DNA of 20,710 bases, from positions 1 through 20,710 of IMG/VR virus record IMGVR_UViG_3300031656_000046. The stretch is one strand, 5' to 3'. The position numbers and the translations under genes are program-made. Of the stretch, positions 8,401 to 13,606 are shown one piece after another. This DNA comes from a virus. The notes below the pieces were generated by a model, which saw only the letters and a list, made by a program, of their open reading frames with translations, did not search any database and had not been told where the DNA came from. Each line of letters begins with the position of its first letter. The stretch's first letter is position 1.

Positions 8401-8861
8401 GCAGATTGTAGCGCCGCAGTCGGATTAGCGTTAAGAATCAGGTTGCCCGTCATCGTACCGCCGCCTCTAGATAAAAGAGTCTGTATATCGACCCCATCTA
8501 CCGTACCACCCACAATTAAATTGTTGCCAATGGTTACATTGTTACTTGCGTCTTCAATTACGGCCTTGTCAGCAGGGTACGTAAGGAAAATATTTTTTGT
8601 TCCAACACCCCAGTTAACGGCATTATTAGAGTTAGACGATGTGAACACCGACGTGCGGGTAATAGTCCCCCCACTAGAAGCATAGGTTCCAAGGCCAACC
8701 TCGAAGTTCACATTATCTGTGATCGAGTAATAGACCGTGTCCGTATTGGATGCAACGGAAGCAAACGTTCTAAAACCTGCAACCACGCCCCCCAGAGTAT
8801 AAGCCCCGGTCCCCGTAGAATTAGTAGTTTCCTGTATACGATCAGCGACAATTAGAGCCAT
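5178..8861 (-). CDS. Large tail fibre with C-terminal S74 intramolecular chaperone, 1227 aa
   Basis: The N-terminus (residues about 1-125) starts MALIVADRIQETTNSTGTGA and contains GFRTFASV and NIFLTYPADKAV, a virion-attachment domain common in marine phage fibres. After that come TMTGNLIL and ATKQYVD motifs (about 135-160), a long beta-rich shaft with GSYLTGGG and SGSITSGFGNINNGSS repeats (about 650-690), and blocks such as VGIGTNGPNRKLHVS. The C-terminal 90 residues begin SDERLKSNI and include GVIAQEMQKVAPELV, then a coiled-coil end KELKAEIEDLKAR. This is the Peptidase_S74 chaperone domain, which trimerises fibres and then cuts itself off. Ser1138 and Lys1143 have the spacing of the known Ser/Lys dyad. 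The protein is probably the main receptor-binding fibre. The start is supported by AAAGGGG upstream of the ATG. Confidence 0.92.
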   Translation of the reverse strand: MALIVADRIQETTNSTGTGAYTLGGVVAGFRTFASVASNTDTVYYSITDNVNFEVGLGTYASSGGTITRTSVFTSSNSNNAVNWGVGTKNIFLTYPADKAVIEDASNNVTIGNNLIVGGTVDGVDIQTLLSRGGGTMTGNLILNANPTAALQSATKQYVDTIAAAGIHYHEPCRVETTANLNATYSNGSSGVGATLTNAATQAALVLDGVSVATNNRVMVQDQTNKAHNGVYKVTTVGSGSANWVLTRATDADSYAPSDSDALGEGDAFFITEGTVHGGELDVMTTTGVITFGTTNIVFTLVADAPIYSAGAGLSLSGTQFSLNTPVSTATALATGRVISLTGDATGSSGSFNGTANTSINTTVAGLVGKQPYLTIAVTVSNPGAGNRFYLDGALQQTALLQRSVTVRFDQSNSSNSGHPLRLSVTSNGTHAGGSAYTVGVTAVGTPGSSGAYTQVTLEQDAPINLFYYCTNHSGMGGKVSTGIDLTTTATPTFASVTADLTGSATTLANGRTIGMTGDVVWTSAAFNGSGNVTGTATIQANSVALGTDTTGNYVQSVANGSYLTGGGSASEGTALTLGVDAVSGNTASKVVARDGSGNFSAGTITAALTGNASTATTLATARTINGVAFNGSANITIGSGIVATGALNSGSITSGFGNINNGSSTIATGAITAGSITSGFGNINNGSSTITTTGAVATGAITAGGNITRGGTVILDGSITDTGTFTIDVAGDINLDASTGDIKFKDDGVEIGKIRSTNSNLNIFSSVNDKDIVFSGIDNNSGIAALTLDMSNKGSAIFNTDASITVQGTNNEGGGQLFLKGTDSPAASKNLGQISFGNSDDNSLAMIRGVSTAATAADLVFFTEATGAAIEEHMRIKDNGKVGIGTNGPNRKLHVSQGGALSTGNDYDVAIFQNSDAAGIRLVDAGNGGSNGGNVGLGNDNGNLNVASAGIMTFSTNLAANGPLYGGSGSTGGTERLRIDTSGNVTVGKTSTAQQTAGTVLYGSGQIYATATSTHPLVITRKQNDGAHAIFYSDTSEIGQIGNSGSGLSISSGGNLTLDSAADIILDADGAEIFFADGGTNFVKIQNDGGNAQIRSLVSDKDIQFIGNDGGSAITALTLDMSGAGAATFNNDVTAFSDERLKSNIITIPDALSKVSEMRGVHYVRDATGKDSTGVIAQEMQKVAPELVLTAEDEMGTLSVNYGNITGYLIEAIKELKAEIEDLKAR
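6789..6913 (-). repeat. Perfect 53-bp direct repeat inside the large fibre gene
   Basis: The same 53 bases occur at 6789-6841 and 6861-6913, offset by 72 bases (24 codons), encoding two copies of SGSITSGFGNINNGSSTI. A flanking 26-base segment at 6837-6862 also recurs at 6747-6772. Perfect identity at DNA level points to a recent in-frame duplication in the shaft. Confidence 0.9.
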
Positions 8862-8879
8862 TGGGTAACCCCTTTATTT

Positions 8880-9317
8880 TTAAGCTATACGAATGATAGC
8901 GTTTGAAGCATCCGCTGCTGGAAACTGAATAGTAAATGTACCAGAAGTTGAAGTTTTATCCGCACCAAAGTCCAGCACCGCAACTGTTGGGTCGCCTGAA
9001 GCGCTGTCGTTATAAATTAATGCTCCGCGAGCTGTAATTGATGCGCTGGTAAAGTTAAGGTCAGCGAAGTCTGTCAGTGCTGTAGTGCCTGAAGATGTCG
9101 GTGTTACCTTTGAGAGCGTACCGCCGCCAGCACTGTACGAACCGGAGTTCGACACTTCATTGCCAGTAGTATACGCAGTTGTCGCCGCATTAAACGATGC
9201 ACTGTTTGTATACAGGGCAAGTTTAAATGTATTGCCTGAAGAGGCAGTGAAGTTGTGCGTACCTTGAAGCAGTTCTTTCTTGAACGATGTACACATGAAG
9301 TTACCATTAAAGGCCAT
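8880..9317 (-). CDS. Conserved phage structural protein, 145 aa
   Basis: The sequence starts MAFNGNFMCTSFKKELLQGT and continues with NTFKLALYTNSASFNAAT, TGNEVSNSG, ITARGALIYNDS and a beta-strand end TFTIQFPAADASNAIIRIA. I recognise this as a family common in phages of many hosts, usually adjacent to fibre or tail genes and annotated only as a structural protein. No catalytic residues are evident. It is predicted to be all-beta and may assemble as a small collar, decoration or fibre-base subunit. It has a clear AGGAGA site, and its ATG lies directly before the TAA of the preceding gene. Position between the adaptor and the fibres supports a tail-related role, but the exact place in the virion is unknown. 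Confidence 0.8.
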   Translation of the reverse strand: MAFNGNFMCTSFKKELLQGTHNFTASSGNTFKLALYTNSASFNAATTAYTTGNEVSNSGSYSAGGGTLSKVTPTSSGTTALTDFADLNFTSASITARGALIYNDSASGDPTVAVLDFGADKTSTSGTFTIQFPAADASNAIIRIA

Positions 9318-9605
9318 TTAAAGTCTCCTAAGTTGGGTTGCGAGGTCCGGAAACCCAGCCTCTTGTATTTTTACATACGTTGTTGTGCGGTCTTCTTTAA
9401 CCGCTACTTTAATATAATGCGTGATGATTTGCAACATCTGTGATTTATACGCCTCCGCTTGCATTCGTATCTCGGGCGGGGCAGAAGTAGACACGCTCAT
9501 TAGCTTGTCTACACACATTTCCGCTACAGCATCAGGGCTGTGCCCTCCTTTGTCAGCGGTATGTATTTTTATGGCGTCAAAGCCAAAATTCATTTCAACT
9601 TGCAT
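9318..9605 (-). CDS. Conserved hypothetical phage protein, 95 aa
   Basis: The protein begins MQVEMNFGFDAIKIHTADKG and continues with HSPDAVAEMCVDKLMSVS, two long helices (IRMQAEAYKSQMLQIITHYI) and a C-terminal KIQEAGFPDLATQLRRL. It looks like a small soluble, mostly helical protein with no transmembrane segment. An in-frame TTG at 9608 precedes the ATG, but the ATG at 9605 overlaps the preceding stop (TGATG) and has GGGAGA upstream, so I chose the ATG. It lies between the SU10-type adaptor and a structural protein, so a head-tail joining or assembly role is possible. I do not recognise a functional family. Confidence 0.75.
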   Translation of the reverse strand: MQVEMNFGFDAIKIHTADKGGHSPDAVAEMCVDKLMSVSTSAPPEIRMQAEAYKSQMLQIITHYIKVAVKEDRTTTYVKIQEAGFPDLATQLRRL

Positions 9606-10243
9606 CAAAGTCTCCCATCTCTGTACTCATCTTGCGCACTCCGTATTTGGACCCCGGTAAGCTGCCCAAGAGCTTCGCTATAGCGAGTAGTATATAATTG
9701 AATAAGGTCTGTCTCACCCTTCATGTATGTGTACGCCTCAATCAGAGAACCATAAAGCAAAGCGGATTCGGCATTGCCGCCGTACCAAGATGTGCTTGTG
9801 GTAACGATTGAAGGCGGGTCGTAATAATAATGTAGTTCAACTACGTAGGTGTCGTCAGGTGTTGGGCCAAGAATAAAGTTGCCTTGCTCCCCACCAAAGT
9901 CTCCGTCAAACTGAGCATAGTACTTGGGTAGGCCCGGTGTCGTGCTCGGTGAAGGGTAGGCCTCTCGTATAAAGTTTACGTCTTTATCAAGAAGGAACGA
10001 ATAGTTTCCAGCCGGGTCTACGACAGCCAAAGAAAACACAGAGAGAAAATCCTCTGGTCTAGCTAAGTACAAGTCACCGTTAGTGGTAGCTGCGGTAACA
10101 TTCCTGCGCAACTCAGGCACCATTATAGAGCGGTTGAGCCGCTCTTCCGACTGTTTGACAAAGTTAGGAATGTTGGAGACGAAGCTTGTCTCCTCATTCT
10201 GTGTATAGTCTTTTATTGCTGCAACCAGCTCTGCGTAGTTCAT
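9605..10243 (-). CDS. Head-tail adaptor protein, SU10-type, 212 aa
   Basis: The N-terminus MNYAELVAAIKDYTQNEE, then FVSNIPNFVKQSEERLNRSI and the LRRN motif match the adaptor proteins I know from SU10-like and many other short-tailed phages. Later landmarks are DLYLARPEDFLSVFSL, a central beta segment with ILGPTPDDTYVVELHYYYDPP, and a helical C-terminus with ESALLYGSLIEAYTYMKGE. The role of the family is to form a ring under the portal, closing the filled head and carrying the tail nozzle. Length is as expected. The gene follows a basic protein and precedes the 95-aa gene, with which it overlaps by one base. A second adaptor-like gene is at 11036-11713. Confidence 0.82.
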   Translation of the reverse strand: MNYAELVAAIKDYTQNEETSFVSNIPNFVKQSEERLNRSIMVPELRRNVTAATTNGDLYLARPEDFLSVFSLAVVDPAGNYSFLLDKDVNFIREAYPSPSTTPGLPKYYAQFDGDFGGEQGNFILGPTPDDTYVVELHYYYDPPSIVTTSTSWYGGNAESALLYGSLIEAYTYMKGETDLIQLYTTRYSEALGQLTGVQIRSAQDEYRDGRL

Positions 10244-10249
10244 CAGAAC

Positions 10250-10714
10250 TTACCCCATTTTAAATTTGCCACCACTAGTAGCCGCACCCATACCACGGCA
10301 TTGGCCGCCGCCGCCCATCTTCTTGACTCCGCCACCGTAACCCATCTTCTTGACCTTAGCTTTGCCACCGTAGTTCATTTTCTTTACTTTAGCTTTGCCG
10401 CCGTAGGACATTTTACCAACGCCATCAGTAGCATAATCAGGAACCATTTTCCCGTTTGGACCTGTAACCATGTTCAGCTTACCACCGCTTTTCAAGCCAA
10501 CAGCTTTTTTAAGCTTCTGCAGTCCTCTTTTTATTCCACGCTCTACTACTGTTGGTGGGTTACGTTCATTTCGCTCTTCTCTAAGTTTTTCTTTGCGTGC
10601 TGCCTCAGATTCACGGAATAAACGTTCTTCTTGCGCCCTAGTCAGGTTAGTGTCGGCACGTTGTCTTTTGCTATCGCCCGGCATTTGGGTCAAAGATTTC
10701 TTATTTTTTTGCAT
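10250..10714 (-). CDS. Basic protein with GGKAKVKKM repeats, 154 aa
   Basis: The N-terminal half is charged and helical (RAQEERLFRESEAARKEKLR), followed by RGIKRGLQKLKKAVGLKSGG. The C-terminal half consists of glycine/lysine/methionine repeats: YGGKAKVKKM twice, then shorter YGGGVKKM and GGGG units. Similar KKM/GGG proteins occur in marine phages with no assigned function. The strongly positive tail suggests binding to nucleic acid or to an acidic protein. An upstream in-frame ATG at 10726 lacks a ribosome-binding site, while the ATG at 10714 has GGAG six bases before it, so I start there. It lies two bases downstream of the 106-aa gene. It is one of five very basic products in this part of the operon. 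Confidence 0.75.
   Translation of the reverse strand: MQKNKKSLTQMPGDSKRQRADTNLTRAQEERLFRESEAARKEKLREERNERNPPTVVERGIKRGLQKLKKAVGLKSGGKLNMVTGPNGKMVPDYATDGVGKMSYGGKAKVKKMNYGGKAKVKKMGYGGGVKKMGGGGQCRGMGAATSGGKFKMG
10334..10399 (-). repeat. Two 33-bp tandem units in the basic protein gene
   Basis: Units at 10334-10366 and 10367-10399 differ at only a few bases and encode the 11-residue repeat containing YGGKAKVKK. A partial, diverged third unit follows from 10400. Confidence 0.8.
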
Positions 10715-10715
10715 A

Positions 10716-11036
10716 CTAATCTCCATCAGTTGTTGTTACAGTGACTCTTCCTACAGAGCCTACCATATATTGCGCTGGGTTCCAAATAGGGTTCCAGCCA
10801 AACAAACCTCTACCCGGATTTACATCTGGACGGGGGTTACGTAAAGATTGGGGGTCTGCTGTGTTAACATCCCCAGTAAAGTTTTGTGGTTGGTCGGGAT
10901 CAAATACGTCTTTGCCTACACGTAGACCTGTACGTACTCCATGCTGAACCTCGTATATAAGGTCTTCTAGCTTGTAGCGAAACCCAGTCCGGTCACATAT
11001 ACCGTATGCGTGTTTACCACTAGCGTAACCCGGCAT
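10716..11036 (-). CDS. Conserved phage protein resembling a degenerate zinc ribbon, 106 aa
   Basis: The protein starts MPGYASGKHAYGICDRTGFR and continues YKLEDLIYEVQHGVRTGLRV, then GKDVFDPDQPQNF. I recall related phage proteins in which this layout carries two CxxC-type pairs (CDRCGFRY ... TGLRVCxDCxDPRHPQ), making a zinc ribbon. Here only the first cysteine remains; the other positions are T, G and V. The rest (residues 55-106) is Pro/Asn-rich and ends in a beta segment, VGRVTVTTTDGD. The ATG shares one base with the stop of the upstream adaptor-like gene (TAATG). The function is unknown. Its place among head-tail joining genes suggests a minor virion component. The comparison with zinc-binding relatives is from memory. 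Confidence 0.72.
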   Translation of the reverse strand: MPGYASGKHAYGICDRTGFRYKLEDLIYEVQHGVRTGLRVGKDVFDPDQPQNFTGDVNTADPQSLRNPRPDVNPGRGLFGWNPIWNPAQYMVGSVGRVTVTTTDGD

Positions 11037-11713
11037 TATACATTCCCCCTAAACGGTACAATACGAAGTGTAGACCTATCTTGATCTTGATCTGCAGCCC
11101 TACGGAATTGTTCCTCATATTCTTGTTTTAAAGGACCAACTCTATCGGCTACTTCAGGTTTTTTCATTGCAACGTAGTACGCTAAACCAGACACAAGAGC
11201 GGGTATAAAACGAGGCGGTATAGAAGTAGTAGCTCCTCCAACACCGCTCGCCAGACCATCTATACCTTTTAGACGGTAATAAGATAGCTTATACGTAGTA
11301 GCATCGTTTGGCACAGGCCAAAGGGTAACTTGTACATTTGTAGCATTGCGCTGTACGTAGATTTGCGATGGACGCCCTTGAGTATTTTTGTTTCCCTGCT
11401 GAGAATACGTAGAAACACTCATGCGTTGTATGTACGAGTCCAGCTGCTGCGGTGTGCCTTCGTCAGTGCGGAGTTGATGTTCTATTAGGTCGATAGTATC
11501 AGAAGGTAACGTATAGGTCGCTGTACCCGCAACTAACGGCAGGGTCCCCGCCTCTATAGTAAATAGGTTCAAGCCGCGATTCTGCCACTCTAGCGTCATA
11601 ATATTAAGACTGCGGCGGGCGGTTTTTAAGTCATACCCCGAACGCATTTCAAGGCCTGCACGTTCGTATGCCTCCTCAAATAATTCATTTAGTTCTGGCA
11701 CAACAACCGCCAT
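11036..11713 (-). CDS. Adaptor / tail-tube-like head-tail joining protein, 225 aa
   Basis: The N-terminal half is helical: PELNELFEEAYERAGLEM, then DLKTARRSLNIMTLEWQNRG, with the 'AR-x-L-x-x-x-x-x-EW-x-x-x-G' pattern seen in P22 gp4-like and T7 gp11-like joining proteins. A beta region follows (GTATYTLPSDTIDLIEHQLR; VQVTLWPVPNDATTYKLSYY). The PPRFIPALVSGLAYYVAMKK helix is a hallmark of this group, and the C-terminal helix carries the KQEYEEQFRRAADQD segment. I infer a dodecameric ring joining the portal to the nozzle. The start codon is preceded by AGGAAGG. It is flanked by basic proteins on one side and the 106-aa protein on the other. Whether it is the first adaptor or a tail-tube subunit cannot be settled here. 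Confidence 0.75.
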   Translation of the reverse strand: MAVVVPELNELFEEAYERAGLEMRSGYDLKTARRSLNIMTLEWQNRGLNLFTIEAGTLPLVAGTATYTLPSDTIDLIEHQLRTDEGTPQQLDSYIQRMSVSTYSQQGNKNTQGRPSQIYVQRNATNVQVTLWPVPNDATTYKLSYYRLKGIDGLASGVGGATTSIPPRFIPALVSGLAYYVAMKKPEVADRVGPLKQEYEEQFRRAADQDQDRSTLRIVPFRGNV

Positions 11714-11716
11714 GAT

Positions 11717-11974
11717 CTAGGCCTTCCTATACTTTGCCGTCTTCTTGGCTATCTTTTTAGGTTGTTTGGCAACCTGTTTACCTTTTTTAGTAGCCGCTCG
11801 TTTAGCCTTGGTAGTAGCAGCGTATTCTTTAGATGACAAAGCTTTTATAGCTTTAGCGGGTAGGTACCGCTCACCTGTAGCCTTTTTCCCTTGCGTCGAC
11901 GGCTTACCAGACTTTGTACGCCATTTCTGCTTAGTCCATTTGCTAAGACTTTTTTGACTTTTTGCTTTTGCCAT
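11717..11974 (-). CDS. Very basic small protein, DUF5872-like, 85 aa
   Basis: I count 29 Lys/Arg and two acidic residues in 85. The motifs SLSKWTKQKWRTKSGKPS, ATGERYLPAKAIKALSSKEY and KQPKKIAKKTAKYRK match a small family found in phages and some large eukaryotic DNA viruses that I believe is DUF5872; the number is from memory. No catalytic residues are apparent. The charge suggests DNA or RNA binding, perhaps inside the virion. The first 32 bases overlap the end of the 63-aa gene in another frame, and both frames are lysine-rich there. AAGG lies upstream of the ATG. Confidence 0.78.
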   Translation of the reverse strand: MAKAKSQKSLSKWTKQKWRTKSGKPSTQGKKATGERYLPAKAIKALSSKEYAATTKAKRAATKKGKQVAKQPKKIAKKTAKYRKA

Positions 11975-12134
11975 CGGCTTTAGCCTTCGCTTTCTTACTC
12001 AAATCTTTATAGTGGGATAACTTAACACTCATTTTACCATGAACTTTCCCCGTATGCATAGTACCATCCTTCATTTTGTGCTTTTCGCCCGCATGAACTG
12101 TACCGTCTTTTTTATAATGTTTTACACCCTTCAC
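11943..12134 (-). CDS. Lys/His-rich small protein with DGT-H-G repeats, 63 aa
   Basis: The gene starts with GTG, overlapping the previous stop as GTGA, and GGAGG lies nine bases upstream. The product has 20 lysines, no arginines and six histidines. Residues about 8-34 hold two copies of a unit KKDGTVHAGEKH / MKDGTMHTGKVHG. The C-terminus is a lysine/alanine/serine tail (KKAKAKADGKSKKSKKS). The regular His spacing could bind a metal, but this is speculative. The tail resembles histone-like basic tails. I know of related short phage proteins with the 'KKDGT' start but no function for them. It is translated between two other basic proteins. Confidence 0.68.
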   Translation of the reverse strand: MKGVKHYKKDGTVHAGEKHKMKDGTMHTGKVHGKMSVKLSHYKDLSKKAKAKADGKSKKSKKS

Positions 12135-12403
12135 GACTTATATCCTCCACCTTTAGCTTTATATTGTTTAGCCAACATTTGCGCTTTACGAGCAGACCAT
12201 TGACCCGGTTTACCACCTTTACCCCCACTTTTAATCTTGTTGAACAATGCCTTACGCATTGTGGGCTTAGTGTAATTACCAGCTTCATTCACACGACTCT
12301 TAGTTTTGCCGCCCTTGCCCATAGCCGCTACAGGTTTACGAGGCACTGCTTTTTTAACTCGGTTGCCTGTAAGTTGTCTTCCCATAGAACTACGTCCCAT
12401 CAT
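12131..12403 (-). CDS. Basic conserved phage protein, 90 aa
   Basis: Motifs include GRSSMGRQLTGNRVKK, GKTKSRVNEAGNYTKPTMRK and GGKPGQWSARKAQMLAKQYK, ending KAKGGGYKS. I see these as a strongly conserved family of marine phage proteins with no assigned function. About a quarter of residues are K or R, with a single acidic residue. The central NEAGNYTKP and QWSARKAQ blocks look like a folded core rather than a simple charged tail. Two adjacent ATG codons (12403 and 12400) are possible starts; AAGGTGG lies upstream. It overlaps the GTG start of the 63-aa gene by four bases. A virion-internal DNA-binding role is plausible but unproven. Confidence 0.75.
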   Translation of the reverse strand: MMGRSSMGRQLTGNRVKKAVPRKPVAAMGKGGKTKSRVNEAGNYTKPTMRKALFNKIKSGGKGGKPGQWSARKAQMLAKQYKAKGGGYKS

Positions 12404-12404
12404 G

Positions 12405-12698
12405 TCAGCATTTCCACCTTTTTCTAGCTTGCCGTAATCGGCTGTTAGGGTCTTTAGCTGCTTTAGGAAATTGCTTCATTTGTCCCGCAGAACGTGCGCA
12501 GTAAGACTTGCGACGCTTAGCTGCAGCGCTTCCCTTTTTAACCTTACCTGTAACGGCTGTCTTTAGTTTAGAGCCGGGGTTATCCCGACGATACTTGGCC
12601 ACACCTTTTTTAGTCATCCCCGCGCCAGACTTAGTTGGGCGTTTTTGACCACCTTTTATGGTGTGACCTTTCATTGTACCTTTTTTCTTAACTGCCAT
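12405..12698 (-). CDS. Highly basic small protein, 97 aa
   Basis: I count 32 Lys/Arg and two Asp in 97 residues, a net charge of about +30. The N-terminus is MAVKKKGTMKGHTIKGGQKR; the second half carries SYCARSAGQMKQFPKAAKDP and ends NSRLRQARKRWKC. The 'S(Y/F)CAR' core plus the RLRQARKRWKC end is a pattern I know from phage proteins of unknown function, some of which I believe are labelled DUF6321. The two cysteines (residues 67 and 97) could pair or bind metal. It heads the run of basic genes downstream of the small structural protein at 12700. Compact basic phage proteins can condense DNA or become incorporated in heads; which applies here is unknown. Confidence 0.75.
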   Translation of the reverse strand: MAVKKKGTMKGHTIKGGQKRPTKSGAGMTKKGVAKYRRDNPGSKLKTAVTGKVKKGSAAAKRRKSYCARSAGQMKQFPKAAKDPNSRLRQARKRWKC

Positions 12699-12699
12699 A

Positions 12700-12984
12700 T
12701 TACTCTATAAGTAGTGTCATTACGTTTCCTGTGCCTGTAAAGGCAGAAACAAAGCAACCGTTATCAGCTAAAATACCATCATTTGGAATGTATACGTCGT
12801 TCCAACCAACAGGTAAAGTTAACTGCAATATAATAGGGCCAGTAGCTGACCCACTACGAATAGTGAAAGCGGCGGCTGCAGCGGCGTTTATTAAAACACC
12901 CTGCAATCTACCTCGTGATGGGCCTACAAGTGCAGCGGTAGCGCTTGCTGCAAAGTTATAAGCTCGTACTTCTTGACCAGCCAT
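12700..12984 (-). CDS. Small beta-rich phage structural protein, 94 aa
   Basis: The sequence begins MAGQEVRAYNFAASATAALV, then RGRLQGVLINAAAAAAFTIR and SGSATGPIILQLTLPVGWND, and ends VYIPNDGILADNGCFVSAFT plus a final strand. The pattern of short beta strands with a 'G-x-L-x-G-V' and 'P-x-x-G-I-L' spacing resembles small proteins that bind capsids or form head fibres in marine phages. There are no charged clusters, in contrast to the genes that follow. An AAGGAG site lies eight bases before the ATG. It is likely a minor virion protein expressed with the 154-aa gene; the precise role is unknown. Confidence 0.7.
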   Translation of the reverse strand: MAGQEVRAYNFAASATAALVGPSRGRLQGVLINAAAAAAFTIRSGSATGPIILQLTLPVGWNDVYIPNDGILADNGCFVSAFTGTGNVMTLLIE

Positions 12985-13007
12985 TTGCTAGCTCCTTACG
13001 CTAAATT

Positions 13008-13472
13008 TTAAAGGTCGATAGCCTGTTGATACAGAACAGTGAAACGAATTGTTCCTGCATTAGTAGCACCAGTAGTGGTTACTGTAAGACGTTTTTCAGT
13101 ACCAACGTCTGCCCAAGCCAATGCTCCACCTGCTTCAGTAGTAGGGTATTTACGACCTGCACCGGAAGCGGCAGTAATTGAAAATTGGTTTAGAAAAGTA
13201 GCGTTGCCGCCAACAGTATCGCCAATGCTCAGTACGCAAGTTGCGTTTGCAACAGCAACAGATACCTCAATAACGATGTCAATAATTTGTGATGCAGCTG
13301 GGATTACGATATCAGTAACAGTGGCTGCTTGTGCGCCACCTGCGGTACTAAAAGCAGCGGTCTGAGCCATAACGACTTGACCAGTGTTTTTAACATTTAC
13401 ACCTAACGTAGTTCCAGTTGTTTCTTTAATTGTTCCGGCCTTGATAGGTCCAGAGAATGTAGTAATACCCAT
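13008..13472 (-). CDS. Small phage structural protein, 154 aa
   Basis: The product starts MGITTFSGPIKAGTIKETTG, followed by NVGQ-like NTGQVVMAQTAAFSTAGG, a beta region with IVIPAASQIIDIVIEVSV, GRKYPTTEAGGALAWADVGT and a final strand TIRFTVLYQQAIDL. This layout (FSGPI-AGTI at the start, V-P-x-x-x-x-I at the centre) is common in marine phages immediately after the major capsid gene and is usually listed as a structural protein. I infer a capsid surface or decoration component. It is the first gene after the terminator at 13550-13579. The AGGAGA site is six bases before ATG. The 134-base leader contains a 9-base direct repeat. Confidence 0.75.
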   Translation of the reverse strand: MGITTFSGPIKAGTIKETTGTTLGVNVKNTGQVVMAQTAAFSTAGGAQAATVTDIVIPAASQIIDIVIEVSVAVANATCVLSIGDTVGGNATFLNQFSITAASGAGRKYPTTEAGGALAWADVGTEKRLTVTTTGATNAGTIRFTVLYQQAIDL

Positions 13473-13481
13473 GATTATCTC

Positions 13482-13521
13482 CTGTCAGGGTTAAGTCAGT
13501 CGCACCATGCAACTGTCAGGG
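13482..13521 (-). repeat. Direct repeat CCCTGACAG in the leader of the 154-aa gene
   Basis: CTGTCAGGG (plus strand) occurs at 13482-13490 and 13513-13521, 31 bases apart or about three helical turns. The copy nearer the gene overlaps its ribosome-binding site (CTGACAGGAGA). The rest of this 134-base gap holds the terminator and no convincing promoter. Confidence 0.5.
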
Positions 13522-13549
13522 ATACAGGTACCCTACAACACCTTTACGC

Positions 13550-13579
13550 AAAAAGAAAGCCCCACCGAAGCGGAGCCTT
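13550..13579 (-). terminator. Intrinsic terminator after the major capsid gene
   Basis: On the minus strand the sequence reads AAGGCTCCGC, loop TTCG, then GTGGGGCTTT, followed by CTTTTT. The stem has ten pairs including three G-U pairs and is closed as C(UUCG)G, the most stable tetraloop. It is followed by a U-rich run. It lies 28 bases after the capsid gene stop. The placement would reduce transcription of the downstream genes relative to the capsid protein. Confidence 0.85.
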
Positions 13580-13606
13580 CCAAATTTAAATTTAAGTCCT
13601 AAGAGC

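Noticed and set aside
9606-9608. TTG start for the 95-aa protein
   Set aside because: The adjacent ATG overlaps the preceding stop as TGATG, and GGGAGA is well placed for it.
10724-10726. Upstream ATG for the GGKAKVKKM protein
   Set aside because: No SD precedes it, while the ATG at 10714 has GGAG at six bases.
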